From: Rhexocercosporidium sp. MPI-PUGE-AT-0058
Lineage: Eukaryota; Ascomycota; Leotiomycetes; Helotiales
Direction: 5' to 3'
NCBI GenBank assembly: GCA_020746875.1
Contig: JAGTJL010000009.1
Span: 248,001 to 312,000 of the forward strand
Length of the DNA: 64,000 bases
Shown here: in pieces, positions 33,115 through 45,276 of the stretch
How positions within the stretch are numbered: position 1 is the stretch's first letter
Layout of the letters: each line of letters starts with the position of its first letter
The notes under the pieces: model-generated
What the model was told of the DNA's origin: nothing
The model's input: the letters and a program-made list of their open reading frames with translations, nothing else
Database searches by the model: none
Position numbers and translations under genes: made by a program

Positions 33115-35044
33115 GATGGACATGATTTGACGCGAATAGACTTGTAATCATAGGAGTTTTGGGGATTGAAGACTAGATGATGGGAGCGATGATATTATGA
33201 AAAGTATTCCAGTGCGAGATTCTACATAGGAAGTTGTAGCAGATGTTGACAAATTGCCGATTTTTGGCCGTTGACCGTTGACCAAGCTCTCACGATTTCT
33301 CCGCTGTCGAAGGTTGACGAAATAGTGTCATATTTACAGCTTGCCACTTGTGCGGAGCCATAGAGGGAGCAGATGTCGAGCTCTGGCTTACTTTCTAGCA
33401 CTTTGCAATCATGATACCTCTGCACCAAACCACAGCACATTAAGGTGATTGTATGCTCGTTTCCGAATACCGAATGTTGATTTCAGCTAGCCTCTGACCC
33501 GAACCTTCTTAAAGCTCGAGTATATATCAAGTTTTCGTCCTGAAATCGGCCATTGCTATAAGAAAGAAATAAATGAAAGTAGAGGAAAGGGAAAGGAGAA
33601 TAGCGATAACTTGTTTCTACTGGCTTCCTGACGAAGGTGATTAGCCGAAACATCAAGTCGTCAATGACGACGAGAGAACAAGAAATTGCTAAAACGTGTA
33701 TAGCTTTGATATTCCAAATGGCAGAAACCAAGCACCCAAGCCTAGGATGGCGGTAGAAATAAGATACTTTGGAACCTATCATTCAGGTACCGCACGAGGA
33801 TAACTAGATATACGACGTCCGTTCCAGGATGAAGTCCCTACTGTCTGACATGCCAACTGCACCACGCTACCGCATGATCTGCTAGAATGCTGTTGCTAAG
33901 TCGTTTAATAACCCGAGTAGAAGTCTAGCTGGGGTTCATCAGCTTAGGTGAAGGTAAAGCCTAGCATATGAGACCAAGTCTTAGGTCTTTCTCGTTTGTT
34001 ATATTCACTTTCAAGGCCGTAGTTGATACTTAGAGGCGGAGAGAAAATAGCACCGGAAAGTGGAGTTCCTTCACAGTGGGACAGATATGGCACTGTCAGA
34101 ACCTGTATAGAGCGCCAACCATTGACCTTGACTGTACGACATCCTGAATTATCTAGGAGATTGTTACGGAGGCACCAGGCTGCAACGACCCGTCGAGATT
34201 CTACACATTGCCTTAGCGACATGCAACAGAATCCAAACCCATCAAAGTCAACAAAGATCCTCCCCGTGCAAATACGGTGCTTGCTAAACACGCGTGTGTA
34301 GGTATCTTGGTTGCAGTCTGAAAGCAATTGGAAATCGGTGCTCTGCTTTATTTAGAGATATATTCGTCTGCTTGTTTGTTGTCCCGGGCGATTCGGTTAT
34401 ATTGACAGGGAGAGTTATTTGACAAATTAAGCGAGTCGTTTCTCTCCAGCGGGTTTCTATGACTTGGTGGCGGACTTTGACGTTTAGGAATAAAATATAG
34501 GTAGTTTGTGTGAACATTGGGTCTTAATCTGCGATACCGCCGAGCTTAAGCTGTCTTGGGTAGCTGTCTGTAAATGCAATTGAAAGTACTCGAAGCTACA
34601 CAGGGATCTGCGGCCAAGCGAGCAAATCCGAATTCAGCATTTTGTCGTCTTTAAAAATTAAAATAAAGGGAATCAAGGTAGTCATTATCGTTATCAACAA
34701 TCGTATTTAAGTCTAATTAGGTACAGTTGGCATCGATTTCGGCTTCCTCTTTGTAAACTCTTAAATGTTTGTTATGCCACAATGTCAAGTCTCCACTAGA
34801 ACAATTTTGGTCAGCTGTTTCTTTGTCATTATATTAAGGTTACAGCCAGAGGTATCCACTGCCGCCTTAGAGATTCGATGCTGACCTTTCTCCTATCGTG
34901 TTCATTGGGGTTCGATGCTGATGCTTCCTTGTAGAGGTGTCCCTTGCCGGCTGACAGACGAATCAGTGTAGGAAGTAGTTAATCCAGTTTGTAGTTGAAC
35001 CGTTAAACTGGCAGTTTATCTAAGGCATTTAAGTTTATATAGGA
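33115..35044. other. AT-rich gene-free region downstream of HIS3
   Basis: About 1.9 kb between the HIS3 stop and the HET gene stop. No recognisable coding frame. A tRNA D-arm-like string on the minus strand near 33847-33873 lacks a matching B-box. 34600-35040 is especially AT-rich. It may be decayed repeat sequence, but no terminal repeats were seen. Confidence 0.5.
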
Positions 35045-36895
35045 TTAGTGAATTTCAAATCTATTCTCAACGTACTTCCCAGATGCGAGGCCGTCCATAG
35101 CTTCACCATACATGATTCCATCTACATAGATCTCCCCAATCAACGTCCAATATGTTCCCATATCTCTCATAACGACTGGAAAGTCGCATCCCAGTAGTAC
35201 CACTATTTCATCGCCCTGTTGGGCTGCCTGTGGTGCAAGTCCAGCAAGCTTGGTACTTGAGACCACAAACCGTTTACCGTGCATTCGCCGGGAAGCTGAG
35301 AACACCAGAGCATACTGGCGTGCTTCGAGAACACAGGACTCTATCTTTAGATCTGGCAGCAATAGCAAGAGGTCGCTGTCAATCTGGAGCTCAGGCAAAA
35401 GCCTTCTAATCATTCCAAAGAAGAATGCGAGACGTAAAGACAAATCTTGTTCGAATTCTGAGTCCGGAGGAGCCCAGGCGCCTCCACAGAACGTTCTCTG
35501 AAAAACTTCGTAATTTTCCTTTCCGATCTTGTCGATGAAGACTGACCACCAGTTGTGAAAAGCTCTGAGGCTGTGGCAGGCTCTGATGCTTCCAACTACG
35601 GCAGTCCCAGGCCCAATGTCATGAAAGTTTTGGGCGACTGTGGCAATGGTATCGACAACAAAGCCTCTGGCGTTCAATACCTCCCCATCTCCAGTGAAGC
35701 TGAAGGACGCCTTTACCCTTCGGGATGCGGCGAAGGGCGGCTGCCGGATGTATAATGGCTTGACTCCATACTTCGGAAATATGTTCCTTCGCTCCCAGTC
35801 GGCTACCCACGATGGCAAGTTATGAGAATTATCGTCGTTCTGCTTTAGGCATATTACGTTGAGCTTCTGCGTTACAGAAATGATGTACTGAGCTGTGTGT
35901 AGAAACGTATCTCTAGTAGAACGCTCGTAGCTGATCTTTCCGAAATATGACCAGTCAGCCGAGATGCCCACAAGACCGTACACCTTGTCCCTCGGATCTG
36001 TAGATCCTTTGATCATATGCGAACAGAGCAGGTCCAGGAGAGGCTGTGCTTGTACCTCTGAGAAAGAGACAATAGAAGACGCTGTAGCCTTTAGAATCCC
36101 TGGACCGCCACGCATCATCAGGAAAACGGTCGCAGAGTCGTCCTGATAATCCTCATCTCGAGCTCTTGCCAGAACCTTATCCAAAGTTTCAGAAAGAAAT
36201 AGCAGCCTCGACCATGGCATAGACTCAGGACCGCAATAGACTGTAGCTCTCTTGGCACAGGCAATCTCTTGCACTATCCAAATTCTCCAGAAGTAGTCTC
36301 TTCGAAATAGATTCTGCAATGCGCGGAACTGTGATTCGTTAAATTGCGTCAGTCTTTTAGGTTCCAGGGGATGTTTCTCTGGTTTACTTGAGAATATGTC
36401 ATTCATGAGTTTCCAAGCCAGCACACTGTCCTGGTCTGCTGGCCCAAGCCAAATAGATACTTCCTCAGCATTTTGGTAAACACGACGCATCTCTTGGACC
36501 TGCTGTCCCTTCTCGACCTCATTTTCTTGATTTATGCACAAAGCATCTGCCCAGATCAACAGTGATGTGCATCCATCAGTGTGTCGAAGTCTGCGGAGAG
36601 CCATCTCTAGTGTAGGAGTGACTGGCCATCGAACCCTCTTGTTCCCAGTTTCTATGATGATTGTACTCTTGCCTCGCTCTTCGGGTGGTCCCCAACAGTA
36701 CGATAGAGCTTTGTAATTTGGTGCAGCATCTCGTGACACTGTCCAGAGACGACAAACTACCTCCTCATCTTCATTGCCAGCAGGTTTGACCTCTAATAAT
36801 CTAATCTCATTGTTCTGCAAATGCTCGTACATCGGAATAGCCTCATCCGACATGCCGTGGAATGCTTTAGGCTTCGCTGGGACGAGCGAGGTCAT
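35045..36895 (-). CDS. HET (heterokaryon incompatibility) domain protein
   Basis: HET domains act in fungal non-self recognition and programmed cell death after incompatible fusion. The intronless frame encodes 616 residues. The three classical HET blocks are present: YKALSYCWGPPEERG (about 59-73), LLIWADALCINQENEVEKGQQVQEM (about 112-136) and RVYQNAEEVSIWLGPADQDS directly after. The rest resembles HET proteins of the stand-alone type, with YGLVGISADW, LPSWVADWER and a C-terminal GTYWTLIGEIYVDGIMYGEAM block typical of the family end. No NACHT, ankyrin or WD repeats are fused. It sits alone in an AT-rich stretch of about 4.8 kb, a common setting for this fast-evolving family. Confidence 0.93.
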   Translation of the reverse strand: MTSLVPAKPKAFHGMSDEAIPMYEHLQNNEIRLLEVKPAGNEDEEVVCRLWTVSRDAAPNYKALSYCWGPPEERGKSTIIIETGNKRVRWPVTPTLEMALRRLRHTDGCTSLLIWADALCINQENEVEKGQQVQEMRRVYQNAEEVSIWLGPADQDSVLAWKLMNDIFSSKPEKHPLEPKRLTQFNESQFRALQNLFRRDYFWRIWIVQEIACAKRATVYCGPESMPWSRLLFLSETLDKVLARARDEDYQDDSATVFLMMRGGPGILKATASSIVSFSEVQAQPLLDLLCSHMIKGSTDPRDKVYGLVGISADWSYFGKISYERSTRDTFLHTAQYIISVTQKLNVICLKQNDDNSHNLPSWVADWERRNIFPKYGVKPLYIRQPPFAASRRVKASFSFTGDGEVLNARGFVVDTIATVAQNFHDIGPGTAVVGSIRACHSLRAFHNWWSVFIDKIGKENYEVFQRTFCGGAWAPPDSEFEQDLSLRLAFFFGMIRRLLPELQIDSDLLLLLPDLKIESCVLEARQYALVFSASRRMHGKRFVVSSTKLAGLAPQAAQQGDEIVVLLGCDFPVVMRDMGTYWTLIGEIYVDGIMYGEAMDGLASGKYVENRFEIH

Positions 36896-37900
36896 ATGGG
36901 CGAGTGCGGGTTAGTCCGCGTACTGGAATCGAGTTGGCGAGGTCCTTGCAATGTCTGGTTTGGAGGTTGACGACTTGATTCTTCAGCTCTGCGGGTTAAG
37001 CCCTATATATACATCCAGTATATAGACACTTAGTCCCAACAGAACTTATCAGCAGGGTCAGCATCGAGTCTCAGAGCCAGCGTCGTTGATCTTCAGGCGA
37101 TATATGATGACAAAGAAACAGGCTAACCGAAACTACTCTAGTGTGACTTGGTACTGTGGCTCAATAAACTTTGAGAGTTTATAAAGAGGAAGCTGAAATC
37201 GAAGCCGACCGTACACTCCTCTATATATTGATACCTTTGGCCAATTGATTTCCATGGACCATGAATAAAGCTCAAGTCCGATGCAACAATTGTGTCCAAG
37301 AGCTGCTTGCTGCTTATATTGAATCGTCATTGACAGACAGGTTCTTGCAAAGCTCAAAATCAATTTGTCACGAACGCAATAAACTACAAAGTAGAATCTA
37401 TGCTTCATCATCGTCACCAACCTCTCCAGTCACGCTGACAATCCAAATGCACCTGCTCCCGTAAGCAGGACCCCCGGCCGGACCCCTTGCAGCTGCCAAA
37501 CAAGACCCGAAATCCAGGCCAGGCCTCGGCACTGCCTGCTTGTAAGGCCCTGCAAATCCATCATCATGTAAGCCGCGCCCCTCATGCACGCCCGCCGGCA
37601 ACCGCAGCGCACCTGCTCATGCTCATCCCATTACTCGGGACGGATTTTCCTCTCTTCTTTCTCTGTCTCTTCTCAAAAAGTACATCCAAGAATCACGCAA
37701 TTCGCAGTTCCCTCCAGACTTCTACTTCTGCAAAGTGCGTGTAACAGCTGTATTCAGTGCTACAAGACTACGAGCACGACTTCCCTTTCGTCCCGCACTC
37801 GCATTCCGCATTTTTGAGCGGGGTACTTTTTGTAGATACCGTTCCATCCAGCAGCTTCCCGGGATCGTTCTCGAACCTCAACCAATACACATCAGCAGCA
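36896..37900. promoter_or_regulatory. Divergent intergenic region, HET gene / RIB3
   Basis: About 1 kb between divergent starts. The left half is AT-rich; the right 300 bp is pyrimidine-rich (TCTCTTCTTTCTCTGTCTC near 37650) and is probably the RIB3 promoter and leader. No known motif was recognised. Confidence 0.45.
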
Positions 37901-38709
37901 ATGCCTTCCTCAGCAATCGCCCAGCAGTTCGACAGCATAGAAGACAGCATCCAAGCCTACAGTAAGTCCATTGAGCGTCATCCCCATCATCCGGTCGCAA
38001 TTCCTCCACCTATCTAATCACGTCTCAAAAACACCCTACTGACTCACCACCCCCTGCAGAAAATGGCGAATTCATAGTCGTCCTCGATGACCTGTCGCGC
38101 GAAAACGAAGGCGACCTCATCATAGCTGCCGAAGACGTGACAACCGAGAAAATGGCCTTCATGATCCGGTACACATCCGGACTCATCTGCGCGCCCATGC
38201 CCCCCTCCCTGACAGAACAGCTCGGCCTCCCACAGATGGTCAGTGTCGCCGACAGCGAAGACCCGAATCGCACCGCGTACACGGTCTCCGTGGATACGAA
38301 GTCGCCGCTTACGACGACGGGGATCAGCGCGCATGATCGCGCGTTGACGTGTAGGACGCTGGCGAGCGCGGGGGCGAGCAAAGAGAGCTTTAGACGGCCT
38401 GGGCATGTTTTCCCGCTGCGGGCGAAGGAGGGCGGTGTTAGGGAGCGGACGGGGCATACGGAGGCTGCGGTGGAGTTTTGTAGGTTGGCGGGGAAGAGTC
38501 CGGTGAGTGCTATTTGTGAGTTGGTGGAGGATGGAGAGGAGGTTGAGGGGCAGGCGTGGAGGAGGGAGCCCGAGATGATGAGGAGAGATGGGTGTTTGGC
38601 TTTTGGGAAGAGGTGGGGGTTGAGGGTTTGTACGATTGAGGATTTGGTCGAGTATGTGGAGAGGACGGAAGGGAAGTTGGTGAAGAAGGCTACGAATGGG
38701 ACGTCATGA
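37901..38709 (+). CDS. RIB3: 3,4-dihydroxy-2-butanone-4-phosphate synthase
   Basis: This enzyme converts ribulose-5-phosphate to the four-carbon precursor of lumazine in riboflavin synthesis. Exons 37901-37961 and 38060-38709 give 236 residues. The acidic active-site loop is seen as VVLDDLSRENEGDLIIAAEDV. It is followed by LICAPMPPSLTEQL, the TGISAHDRALT block, GHVFPLRAKEGGVRERTGHTEAAVE and a C-terminal FGKRWGLRVCTIEDLVEYV. It is monofunctional: no GTP cyclohydrolase II domain follows. The intron has a perfect GTAAGT donor, and the join gives QAY-KNGEFIVV. A cytosolic enzyme is expected. Confidence 0.94.
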
Positions 38710-39471
38710 TGTAGGTGAGAGGTTGAAGTTGAGGGGTAGGATTGGATTTGGACATTTTAGAGCTAAAAAAAAAAAGAACGGAGGTCTATTCTGCATGAGA
38801 AGGGATGTCTGAAGTACTGTGAAGGTGGTTTGTGACATTCAAATGACCGTCCGACCTCTTGCCAGCCACGAATCGATAAGTAAGTGGTTTTCTTGTAAAC
38901 AAAGTTTGTGTGATTTTCCATTGGAAAAATCTCTATACTCTCATATCACTCTTTCAATTTGGAAATGTGTCTCAAATTCATGATGTACTTGGCCAAAATA
39001 CCGATTTTTACTCTCTCTCACTTAACACAGCATAAGCTTCCTGGAACAGCAACTTTTTTTTTCTCAGCGGGCATGTCAAATCACTGTACCTACTTGGTTG
39101 CGGAGATTCATGATAGAGAGCATTTGGATCGCGTCCCAATGGAAGCAGTCTTTTCCAAAGTCGTAGAGCATAAGCGAGGTCTATATAGATGTTCTGGATG
39201 GTTAAGGAAGAAAACACAACAGCACCAAGATCCAGCAACTGCTGAACCCGATTCAAAAGCAGTTATACATCACACCTTCACATAAGGTTATACGCATGTT
39301 GTTCAATTTTGTTTTTTATTTTGTTCTTTTATTTTCGGGTATCTGAGGAAGTTCCTCCCGTGTGATCATGTCACCGAATATCATGCCGCTAGAATTGCAA
39401 GCTATTCCCCCGAAATCATAAGCAAAGCGCCAGGACCAGGTCAATCCATTACCACCATCCACGTCAACCAC
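38710..39471. other. Convergent intergenic region, RIB3 / peroxiredoxin
   Basis: About 760 bp with both 3' UTRs, including an A-run near 38766. A 108-codon plus-strand frame (38959-39285) has no recognised similarity and is not called. Confidence 0.5.
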
Positions 39472-40550
39472 TTATGCGGCGGAAGTCTTCTCCTTTGGGA
39501 GAGGGGTGAATCGGAGGTATGGCTTGACGATACGGAAGTCGGGGAAGAGAGTCTTGGCCTCCTCGTTCTTGACGCTGGGGTGGACAATAACGTCATCTCC
39601 TGGGATCCAGTTAATGGGGGTGGTGATGCGGTGCTTGTCGCCGGTCTGGAGGGAGTCGACGACACGGAGGACCTCGGCGGTGTTGCGGCCTGTGGAGGCG
39701 GGGTAGGAGAGGATGAGGCGGATGGTCTTCTTGGGGTCGATGATGAAGACGGAGCGGATGGTGAAGGCAATGCCCTTGGAGTCGACATTGGTGGTATCTT
39801 GGTGGTCAAGCCTAGAGGAAATACATTGTCAGCTTCCAATTCTGGGTGTTACTTTTTGGATTTTTCCTTCTGTCTAGGTTTGACGGAATTCAGTCAGGTA
39901 TTGCTTGCTTACATGTCATAGGCGTATGCGACCTGGCGTTGCTTGTCACCAATGATTGGGAAGCTCAATTTGCTGCCGGAGATCTCATCGATGTCCTTGA
40001 TCCATCCTCCGTGCGACTCGATGGTATTGGCAGAGAGGCCAATCAACTTGACACCACGCTTGGTGAACTCGGGCTCGAGCTTTGCGAAGGCGCCGAGCTC
40101 GGTGGTGCAGACAGGAGTGTAGTCCTCTGGGTGGGAGAAGAGAACAACCCACTTGTCGCCGATGAACTCATGAAAGTCGATTGGGCCCTGGGTGGTCTCG
40201 GCTTGGAAGTTGGGGGCAATAGAACCCAGGCGGAGACTGCAGGAGGAAGTTAGTTGTGTACAGCAAAGACAAGAGAAAAGAATCTCTTTCGAAACAGCTC
40301 TTGCCCGCTCTGTGCCAGATTGAGAATCAAAGCAGTAAACAAGTCAAGCAAAGCAGTCCAGAGCTATATTCAAAAGTGTAAAGCTTCTGACATGACGATA
40401 GAGCTTCAATTCTGCATCCTGATCCTTGCAAAGGAAGGACGAAAAACTATTGAGGGGCGAAAGGTGATTTCCAATCATGAGATGGCGGGGTAAAAAAAAA
40501 GCTATCAAGATCATCAGTACTTACGGAGCAGCTCTTGATTCAGTAGCCAT
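39472..40550 (-). CDS. 1-Cys peroxiredoxin (Prx6/PRX1 type)
   Basis: These enzymes reduce hydrogen and organic peroxides through a single peroxidatic Cys. Exons 40550-40525, 40236-39913 and 39811-39472 give 229 residues. The active site is HPEDYTPVCTTELG with Cys52. The long C-terminal domain typical of the Prx6 group follows, with DSKGIAFTIRSVFIIDPKKTIRL, SYPASTGRNTAEVLRVVDSLQ and NWIPGDDVIVHPSV. No resolving Cys is apparent. The N-terminus is short (MATESRAAPLRLGSIAPNF), so no clear mitochondrial presequence is seen, unlike yeast Prx1. A cytosolic location is more likely. Introns use GTAAGT and GTAAGC donors, and the first coding exon is only 26 nt. Confidence 0.93.
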
Positions 40551-42980
40551 CTTTGAAGGTGTTTATGGACAGAGTTTCGAAATGTAGATTTATCGATTGC
40601 AAGAGTTGGAAGTGGGATGAAGGAGTTTTGAAGTTGAGTGAAATGTGACGAAGACGCGGTGCAACGTAATAAAGACCGAGGAGTAGCCTTTATAAAGAAA
40701 GGGAAAGAGCCAGCAATAAAATGTTGCCAGAGGGCCACAGCCTTGCAATCACGCAATATCTGCCAAAAGATGCTAACGCTGTTTGCGGTTTAGCTTTCAC
40801 TGTCATTCGCTGTTGGTCCTCGAGCTGGGCGTTGGTGGGGGATGGAGGGAGGGGGGAGGGGTTGGTAAGGTTTGAGGGATTCTCTTGTTCTTCTTGCCTT
40901 TGCCTTCATGGCTCCGGCCGCCCAGCAAAGCACGTCAGAGCACGGGGGATGCAGAGCTTTCCAAGAAGCCGTCTCTATCCTCTTCGGCCATGTCGGATCG
41001 CCGTGCTGTCGAGCAGGACAATCCTCATGAGGGATTGAGTCGCCGACCACGCTCGCTCACAATTTCACTTTGTAATCGGTTCCATTCTCTTGGCAGCAGC
41101 CCACCGCGGGGGTCAGTGGACACCGAGGCGAGACCCACCAGACCCCGATTTTCGGTCAGCAATAATATCTGGGCCGGTCCTGGGTCGTGACCTGAACGTA
41201 TATGAGGCTCCCACCTGTTTATGGTCAGCCGTTGAGATCGCAGCCTTGCGATCCCAAGAATCAAAACTCCCCAATCGCAGCTCCCCGAAGTCCACTAAAC
41301 CTTACAGTACAGAAGAGGCGTATATCCAAGACACGGGACTGGATACACCTGACATCTCAGCTGAGCCCATTCAGGAACCAGGTTACACTTTATTATTGGA
41401 CACGTGAGATCTGGCCGTAACGAGATATACGGAATAATCAGGGCCACAATCAATAATTCATACCAAGGTGGCTATGGAGGCGCCTGACTGCTTTATGAGG
41501 TGAGGTGAGGATTGGGGTCGTTGTTCACAAATTGAAGCCAACTGAATGCAGTGAGTGTGGCGGATTGAGGCGCGTCAGCATTACGGAGTTAAGAGGTCAT
41601 CCTGCTGGCAAGCTACCGCACTTTGTTAGCACGTACAAATCAGACGAGTATTTGCTTGGTCTTCAAACCACCTTCATATCATCATAGGCCCCTAATCTAT
41701 TCGTCCTCATCCTTGGGTTTCTAGGCTTTCCATCATCTGAAGTTGTTTATTTGAAATGGGTTCTATTCTGTTCTGTTCTGCCAAGTCAAGTCAACTCAAC
41801 TCATAACAACATTACTCGTTAGCTGTCTCGCTAATGTCTCCCACCTATTTATTACAAACCCCAGCCAAAACACAACAATGCCAGAGCATCATCCACCACA
41901 TCCACATCACCCATCCCCAACAGTCGGCGGCAAAAATAGTCGCTTCAACCCCTCCCAAAGAGCCAACCCGCGAGAGGGAGGGGTGTTCAGCGGCGGCACG
42001 GCCGCCGCCTCATTGTGCATGGGGGTGATCCTGGCTAGGGGGCCCGAAATAGGTTTTGATCCAGTCAACGATGCGTAACGCCTAATTTTAGACGCTGTGG
42101 CTTGCAGGCTGTCCCAGACCTTCCCTCTTCCGCCGCGACATCCAGCTGCTAAACCTACTCCGGACCCTTGGGCACACTTTCGTACACGCACTGCCCTATC
42201 AGGATGATCTCCCATGCTGTGACATCGAGCCTGCGTCTGCATGGAACTGCCAATCCCCTAGCAGCGCTTCAAGGTCAAAGTCTCCCGCTGTCGCTACCCC
42301 CTCCCCTCCCATTCCCACCAACTGTAACCAACGATCGTAAATATCTCGGAAAGATCCTGTCGAGCCAGGGCCTGTTTTTGCTTCCCTGCTCGAGTCGTTG
42401 TGTCCCCTTCTGTCCTCTTGTGCTTCTAGAAATACCCCGTCACACCGCGCTTAAAGTGTTTCTTCGTGCCGCATTGTCATATCTCATCACCTGCATTAGA
42501 TCGCTTGCTCTCGCTCTCTCTCCACCAGTACCACAAGGCTGCTCTCCATCGTCGATCAAAAGCTTCATCTGTACATAAGTGTGGTGTCACCTCTCTTCAT
42601 TTACTTTTTATCCTTTCCCATTGCAGTACATTACCCGCACAGTCCTTCTACCTTGGGTCTGTTCGTCTTGCCTTGTCCTCGTCTCTTCGAAGTTGCAAAT
42701 ACTGTCTTGCGACTCTCACGATACAATCGGTAATCGATCGTCTCATCTCGTCTGGTCTGCCTATTCACGGTACCAGCGTCGAGAGGTTAGACCGGCTTGA
42801 GCGGAACGGAAACCCTCCGACAGTCCTCAAACGTGTCAACTCAAAGTCACATAACATAATATCAGTCTGCTACCCCTCCAGTCTGATTGTCTAGCACACG
42901 CTGGATAGGCCATCTGCCAGGTCACTAGATCTGGGCCACCTATGATGCTTGCATCTGTTAGAACCTGTTCAACACTTACC
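40551..42980. promoter_or_regulatory. 2.4-kb divergent intergenic region with long pyrimidine-rich leader
   Basis: This separates the peroxiredoxin start (-) from the disordered-protein start (+). From about 42150 to 42900 it is C/T-rich and has several short upstream ATG frames, as expected of a long 5' leader or intron-bearing UTR. No protein-coding gene was recognised in 40760-42150. Confidence 0.45.
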
Positions 42981-44276
42981 ATGTCTCTTAATACATCGCA
43001 ATCGTCGTCGCCTCAGAAGAGGCCGCGGCTCTCGCTTCAAATCAAAACACCGGCCACGGCCCAAACACTGGGGAAGTCAGCGACTGCCTTGAAATCAGAC
43101 ATCGATCCATCCTCCCCCACAGCATTCAATACACTCTCAAATGCATACGCCGTTGCAATTGAGAATGCTTCTCCGCGAACCGCAAGACCTCTCTCCACAT
43201 CTCTCGATACCAAGTTCACCAGACGCACATCGTTACGACTCGAGACGGGTAACTTCTCAGGCGACAATGATTATGTCCATCCCTCTCAACGGACTCAGAC
43301 TCCTGGGCCATTCTCCATCACATACCCAGATACGCCCAGCTCAGCGTATCCAAGCCTAACACCCACCACAACCGCACAACCACAGCCCCTCAGCGAACCC
43401 AAACCAACCGCAACATCATTCACATTCACACCCCCTCAATCCGCAGGCTCCGACCACTCCCTCCCTCGAATATTCACATTCGCCGCCAACAACCCCAGCA
43501 CATCCTCCCCAAGCACCCCAAGGACACCTCGGCGGCGCATGACAATCGGCAGCCAGATAGCTCCATACACCCATCCCAGGAGCCTCCACAGCATCCTCCG
43601 AAACTCACCTCTCCCACCAGGAAGCACGATAACGCCCGCAACACCGACTCGAGTATCGATGCGGCTGGCCAACCGAGCCTCGAAGAAAGTCGGCTACAAC
43701 GACCCCCTCACCCAAACAATCACCACCAACAAATACGTAAAGTCGCACATCGACCTCCTCTCCGAAGACTCGCCCTACTCCGCCACCGATCCCGAGGCAG
43801 CAGAGAAGCCCGAGGCGCTGGACCTGACAATGGCGTATACAGGCGACGAGACGCGAGATGGCGGGCAGACACCCGGTCCGTTCGAGGAGATGAGGAGGCG
43901 GATGGCCGAGAGCGATCTCGAGACCCCCGGCACGCGGAAGCGGAAGCGCAGAGAGAAGAAGCGGAAGTGGGAGTGGACTATCACCACGACGGAGAAGGAG
44001 GATGGGGATGGCAACGATACGCCCGTGGGTCGCACACCGCTGACGGCCGTCATGCTGGCGCGTACGCCCATCACGGCGATACGTCGAGGCGCATCTGTGT
44101 CTGAGGATTCGGCGTCCGAGGTCTCGGAGGCGGAGGAGAGATACGTACCGCCTTCAATGTCTGTTTCTGAGGATTCGGAGATGTCGGAGAGTGGTGACTG
44201 GAATGGTTCGGTACAGTCGGAACCGGCGTGTTTTGATGATAATGATGCGCGGCCGACTACGTCGCAGTCGCTGTAG
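42981..44276 (+). CDS. Disordered, Ser/Thr/Pro-rich, probably nuclear fungal protein
   Basis: The intronless frame gives 431 residues from the ATG in ACCATGTCT context; an in-frame ATG at 42942 would add 13 residues. It opens SPQKRPRLSLQIKTPA, then has FNTLSNAYAVAIENASP, an ordered-looking short segment. Many TP/SP sites follow, suited to proline-directed kinases. A dense basic cluster (TRKRKRREKKRKWEW, about 317-331) is a good nuclear-localisation candidate. The tail is acidic and Ser-rich. I remember similar proteins being auto-named glucan 4-alpha-glucosidase in some fungal genomes. I see no GH15 or starch-binding features here, so that name should not be used. Function is unknown; a chromatin or cell-cycle role is only a guess. 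Confidence 0.78.
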   Translation: MSLNTSQSSSPQKRPRLSLQIKTPATAQTLGKSATALKSDIDPSSPTAFNTLSNAYAVAIENASPRTARPLSTSLDTKFTRRTSLRLETGNFSGDNDYVHPSQRTQTPGPFSITYPDTPSSAYPSLTPTTTAQPQPLSEPKPTATSFTFTPPQSAGSDHSLPRIFTFAANNPSTSSPSTPRTPRRRMTIGSQIAPYTHPRSLHSILRNSPLPPGSTITPATPTRVSMRLANRASKKVGYNDPLTQTITTNKYVKSHIDLLSEDSPYSATDPEAAEKPEALDLTMAYTGDETRDGGQTPGPFEEMRRRMAESDLETPGTRKRKRREKKRKWEWTITTTEKEDGDGNDTPVGRTPLTAVMLARTPITAIRRGASVSEDSASEVSEAEERYVPPSMSVSEDSEMSESGDWNGSVQSEPACFDDNDARPTTSQSL

Positions 44277-45276
44277 ATAGTATAGCACTTACTTACATAC
44301 ACGCAACGGGACGGGCTTCCTGCAAAAAATATGAAGAGGATTTCCTCTATGATCACCCTCCCTGACAGACTTCTGGCTTCAGTTACTCTTACTTGCGTAT
44401 TATTCTAATTTTTTTTTGGGGTTTTGTCTTGACAAAGTTAATTCTTGGACAGGAAGAGATGAGCTAATAAAGGAAGGGGCTGTCGCGAGTACTGCAGCAA
44501 AAAGGTATTTCCAGGACGCTGGTCTCTTCCTCGCGAGCAGATGACCAGAGAGGGGATTGCATTAGGGAATTAGGCAAGCGAATTATGTGTTTGGAACGTT
44601 GAAATGAAATGAAGAAGTGATTGGTTGAAGCTGAGGTGAAGAGAGAAGGAATAGTGGTAGCTTTATCGAGGATAGAAGACGAGATGAGATGAAGAAAAAC
44701 GGGAAACTTGGGCCACGGGGAATGAAGATGGGCACGACCGTCAGACATTTACCGGGAACACGAAGTACACACCTCGCTACAGCATATTACCTGGGTGAAC
44801 GTAGAGCCCTGACACATACATCTTGGACTTCCCCAGACTAGCGGGCTGTTGCAAGAGTTGGTATTTGTACAAGTACGTAGCTAACCACAGCGCAATCACC
44901 CAAAAGAAGAAGTGTTCAACTCCGTGCCAACTACCAAGCTTCCTCGGAAATGAAACTCGTCAAAAAAAACCCCCCCTTAGCAGCAGCTGATTCGGTCGAA
45001 TAGCTGCACTGAAAGAGAAGATCAAGGAGACCCGGAAAACGCCATGCCCAAGAACCACATGCTTCACCTGGTTTTTGTTCCCCTTCTAGACATCACCTCA
45101 CCTCGCTGCGTCTGTCGTCCATCCCACCCTCCCAGAAGCCCATTCCTCGTTCAAAATCTGTTCATAGCTCATTCGTGGTGAACATTGTAAGTCCGTCACT
45201 CTGTCCGTCCAGTAAATCGAGTTCCCCCATTCCCTGGCCCTTCCACTGACAGTGCACCGCACCCTGATCTCGACAC
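44277..45276. other. Convergent intergenic region, disordered-protein gene / TVP18
   Basis: About 1 kb between convergent stops. A 94-codon minus frame at 44464-44748 has no recognised similarity. No repeats or RNA genes were seen. Confidence 0.5.

Noticed and set aside
33841..33880. Minus-strand string resembling a tRNA D-arm (TAGCGTGGTGCAGTTGGCA)
   Set aside because: It looks like an A-box, but no GGTTCGANNCC B-box, anticodon stem or matching acceptor stem follows within tRNA distance.
42981..44276. Name glucan 4-alpha-glucosidase for the disordered protein
   Set aside because: No catalytic-domain or starch-binding features are visible; the name, if found in databases, is likely propagated in error.
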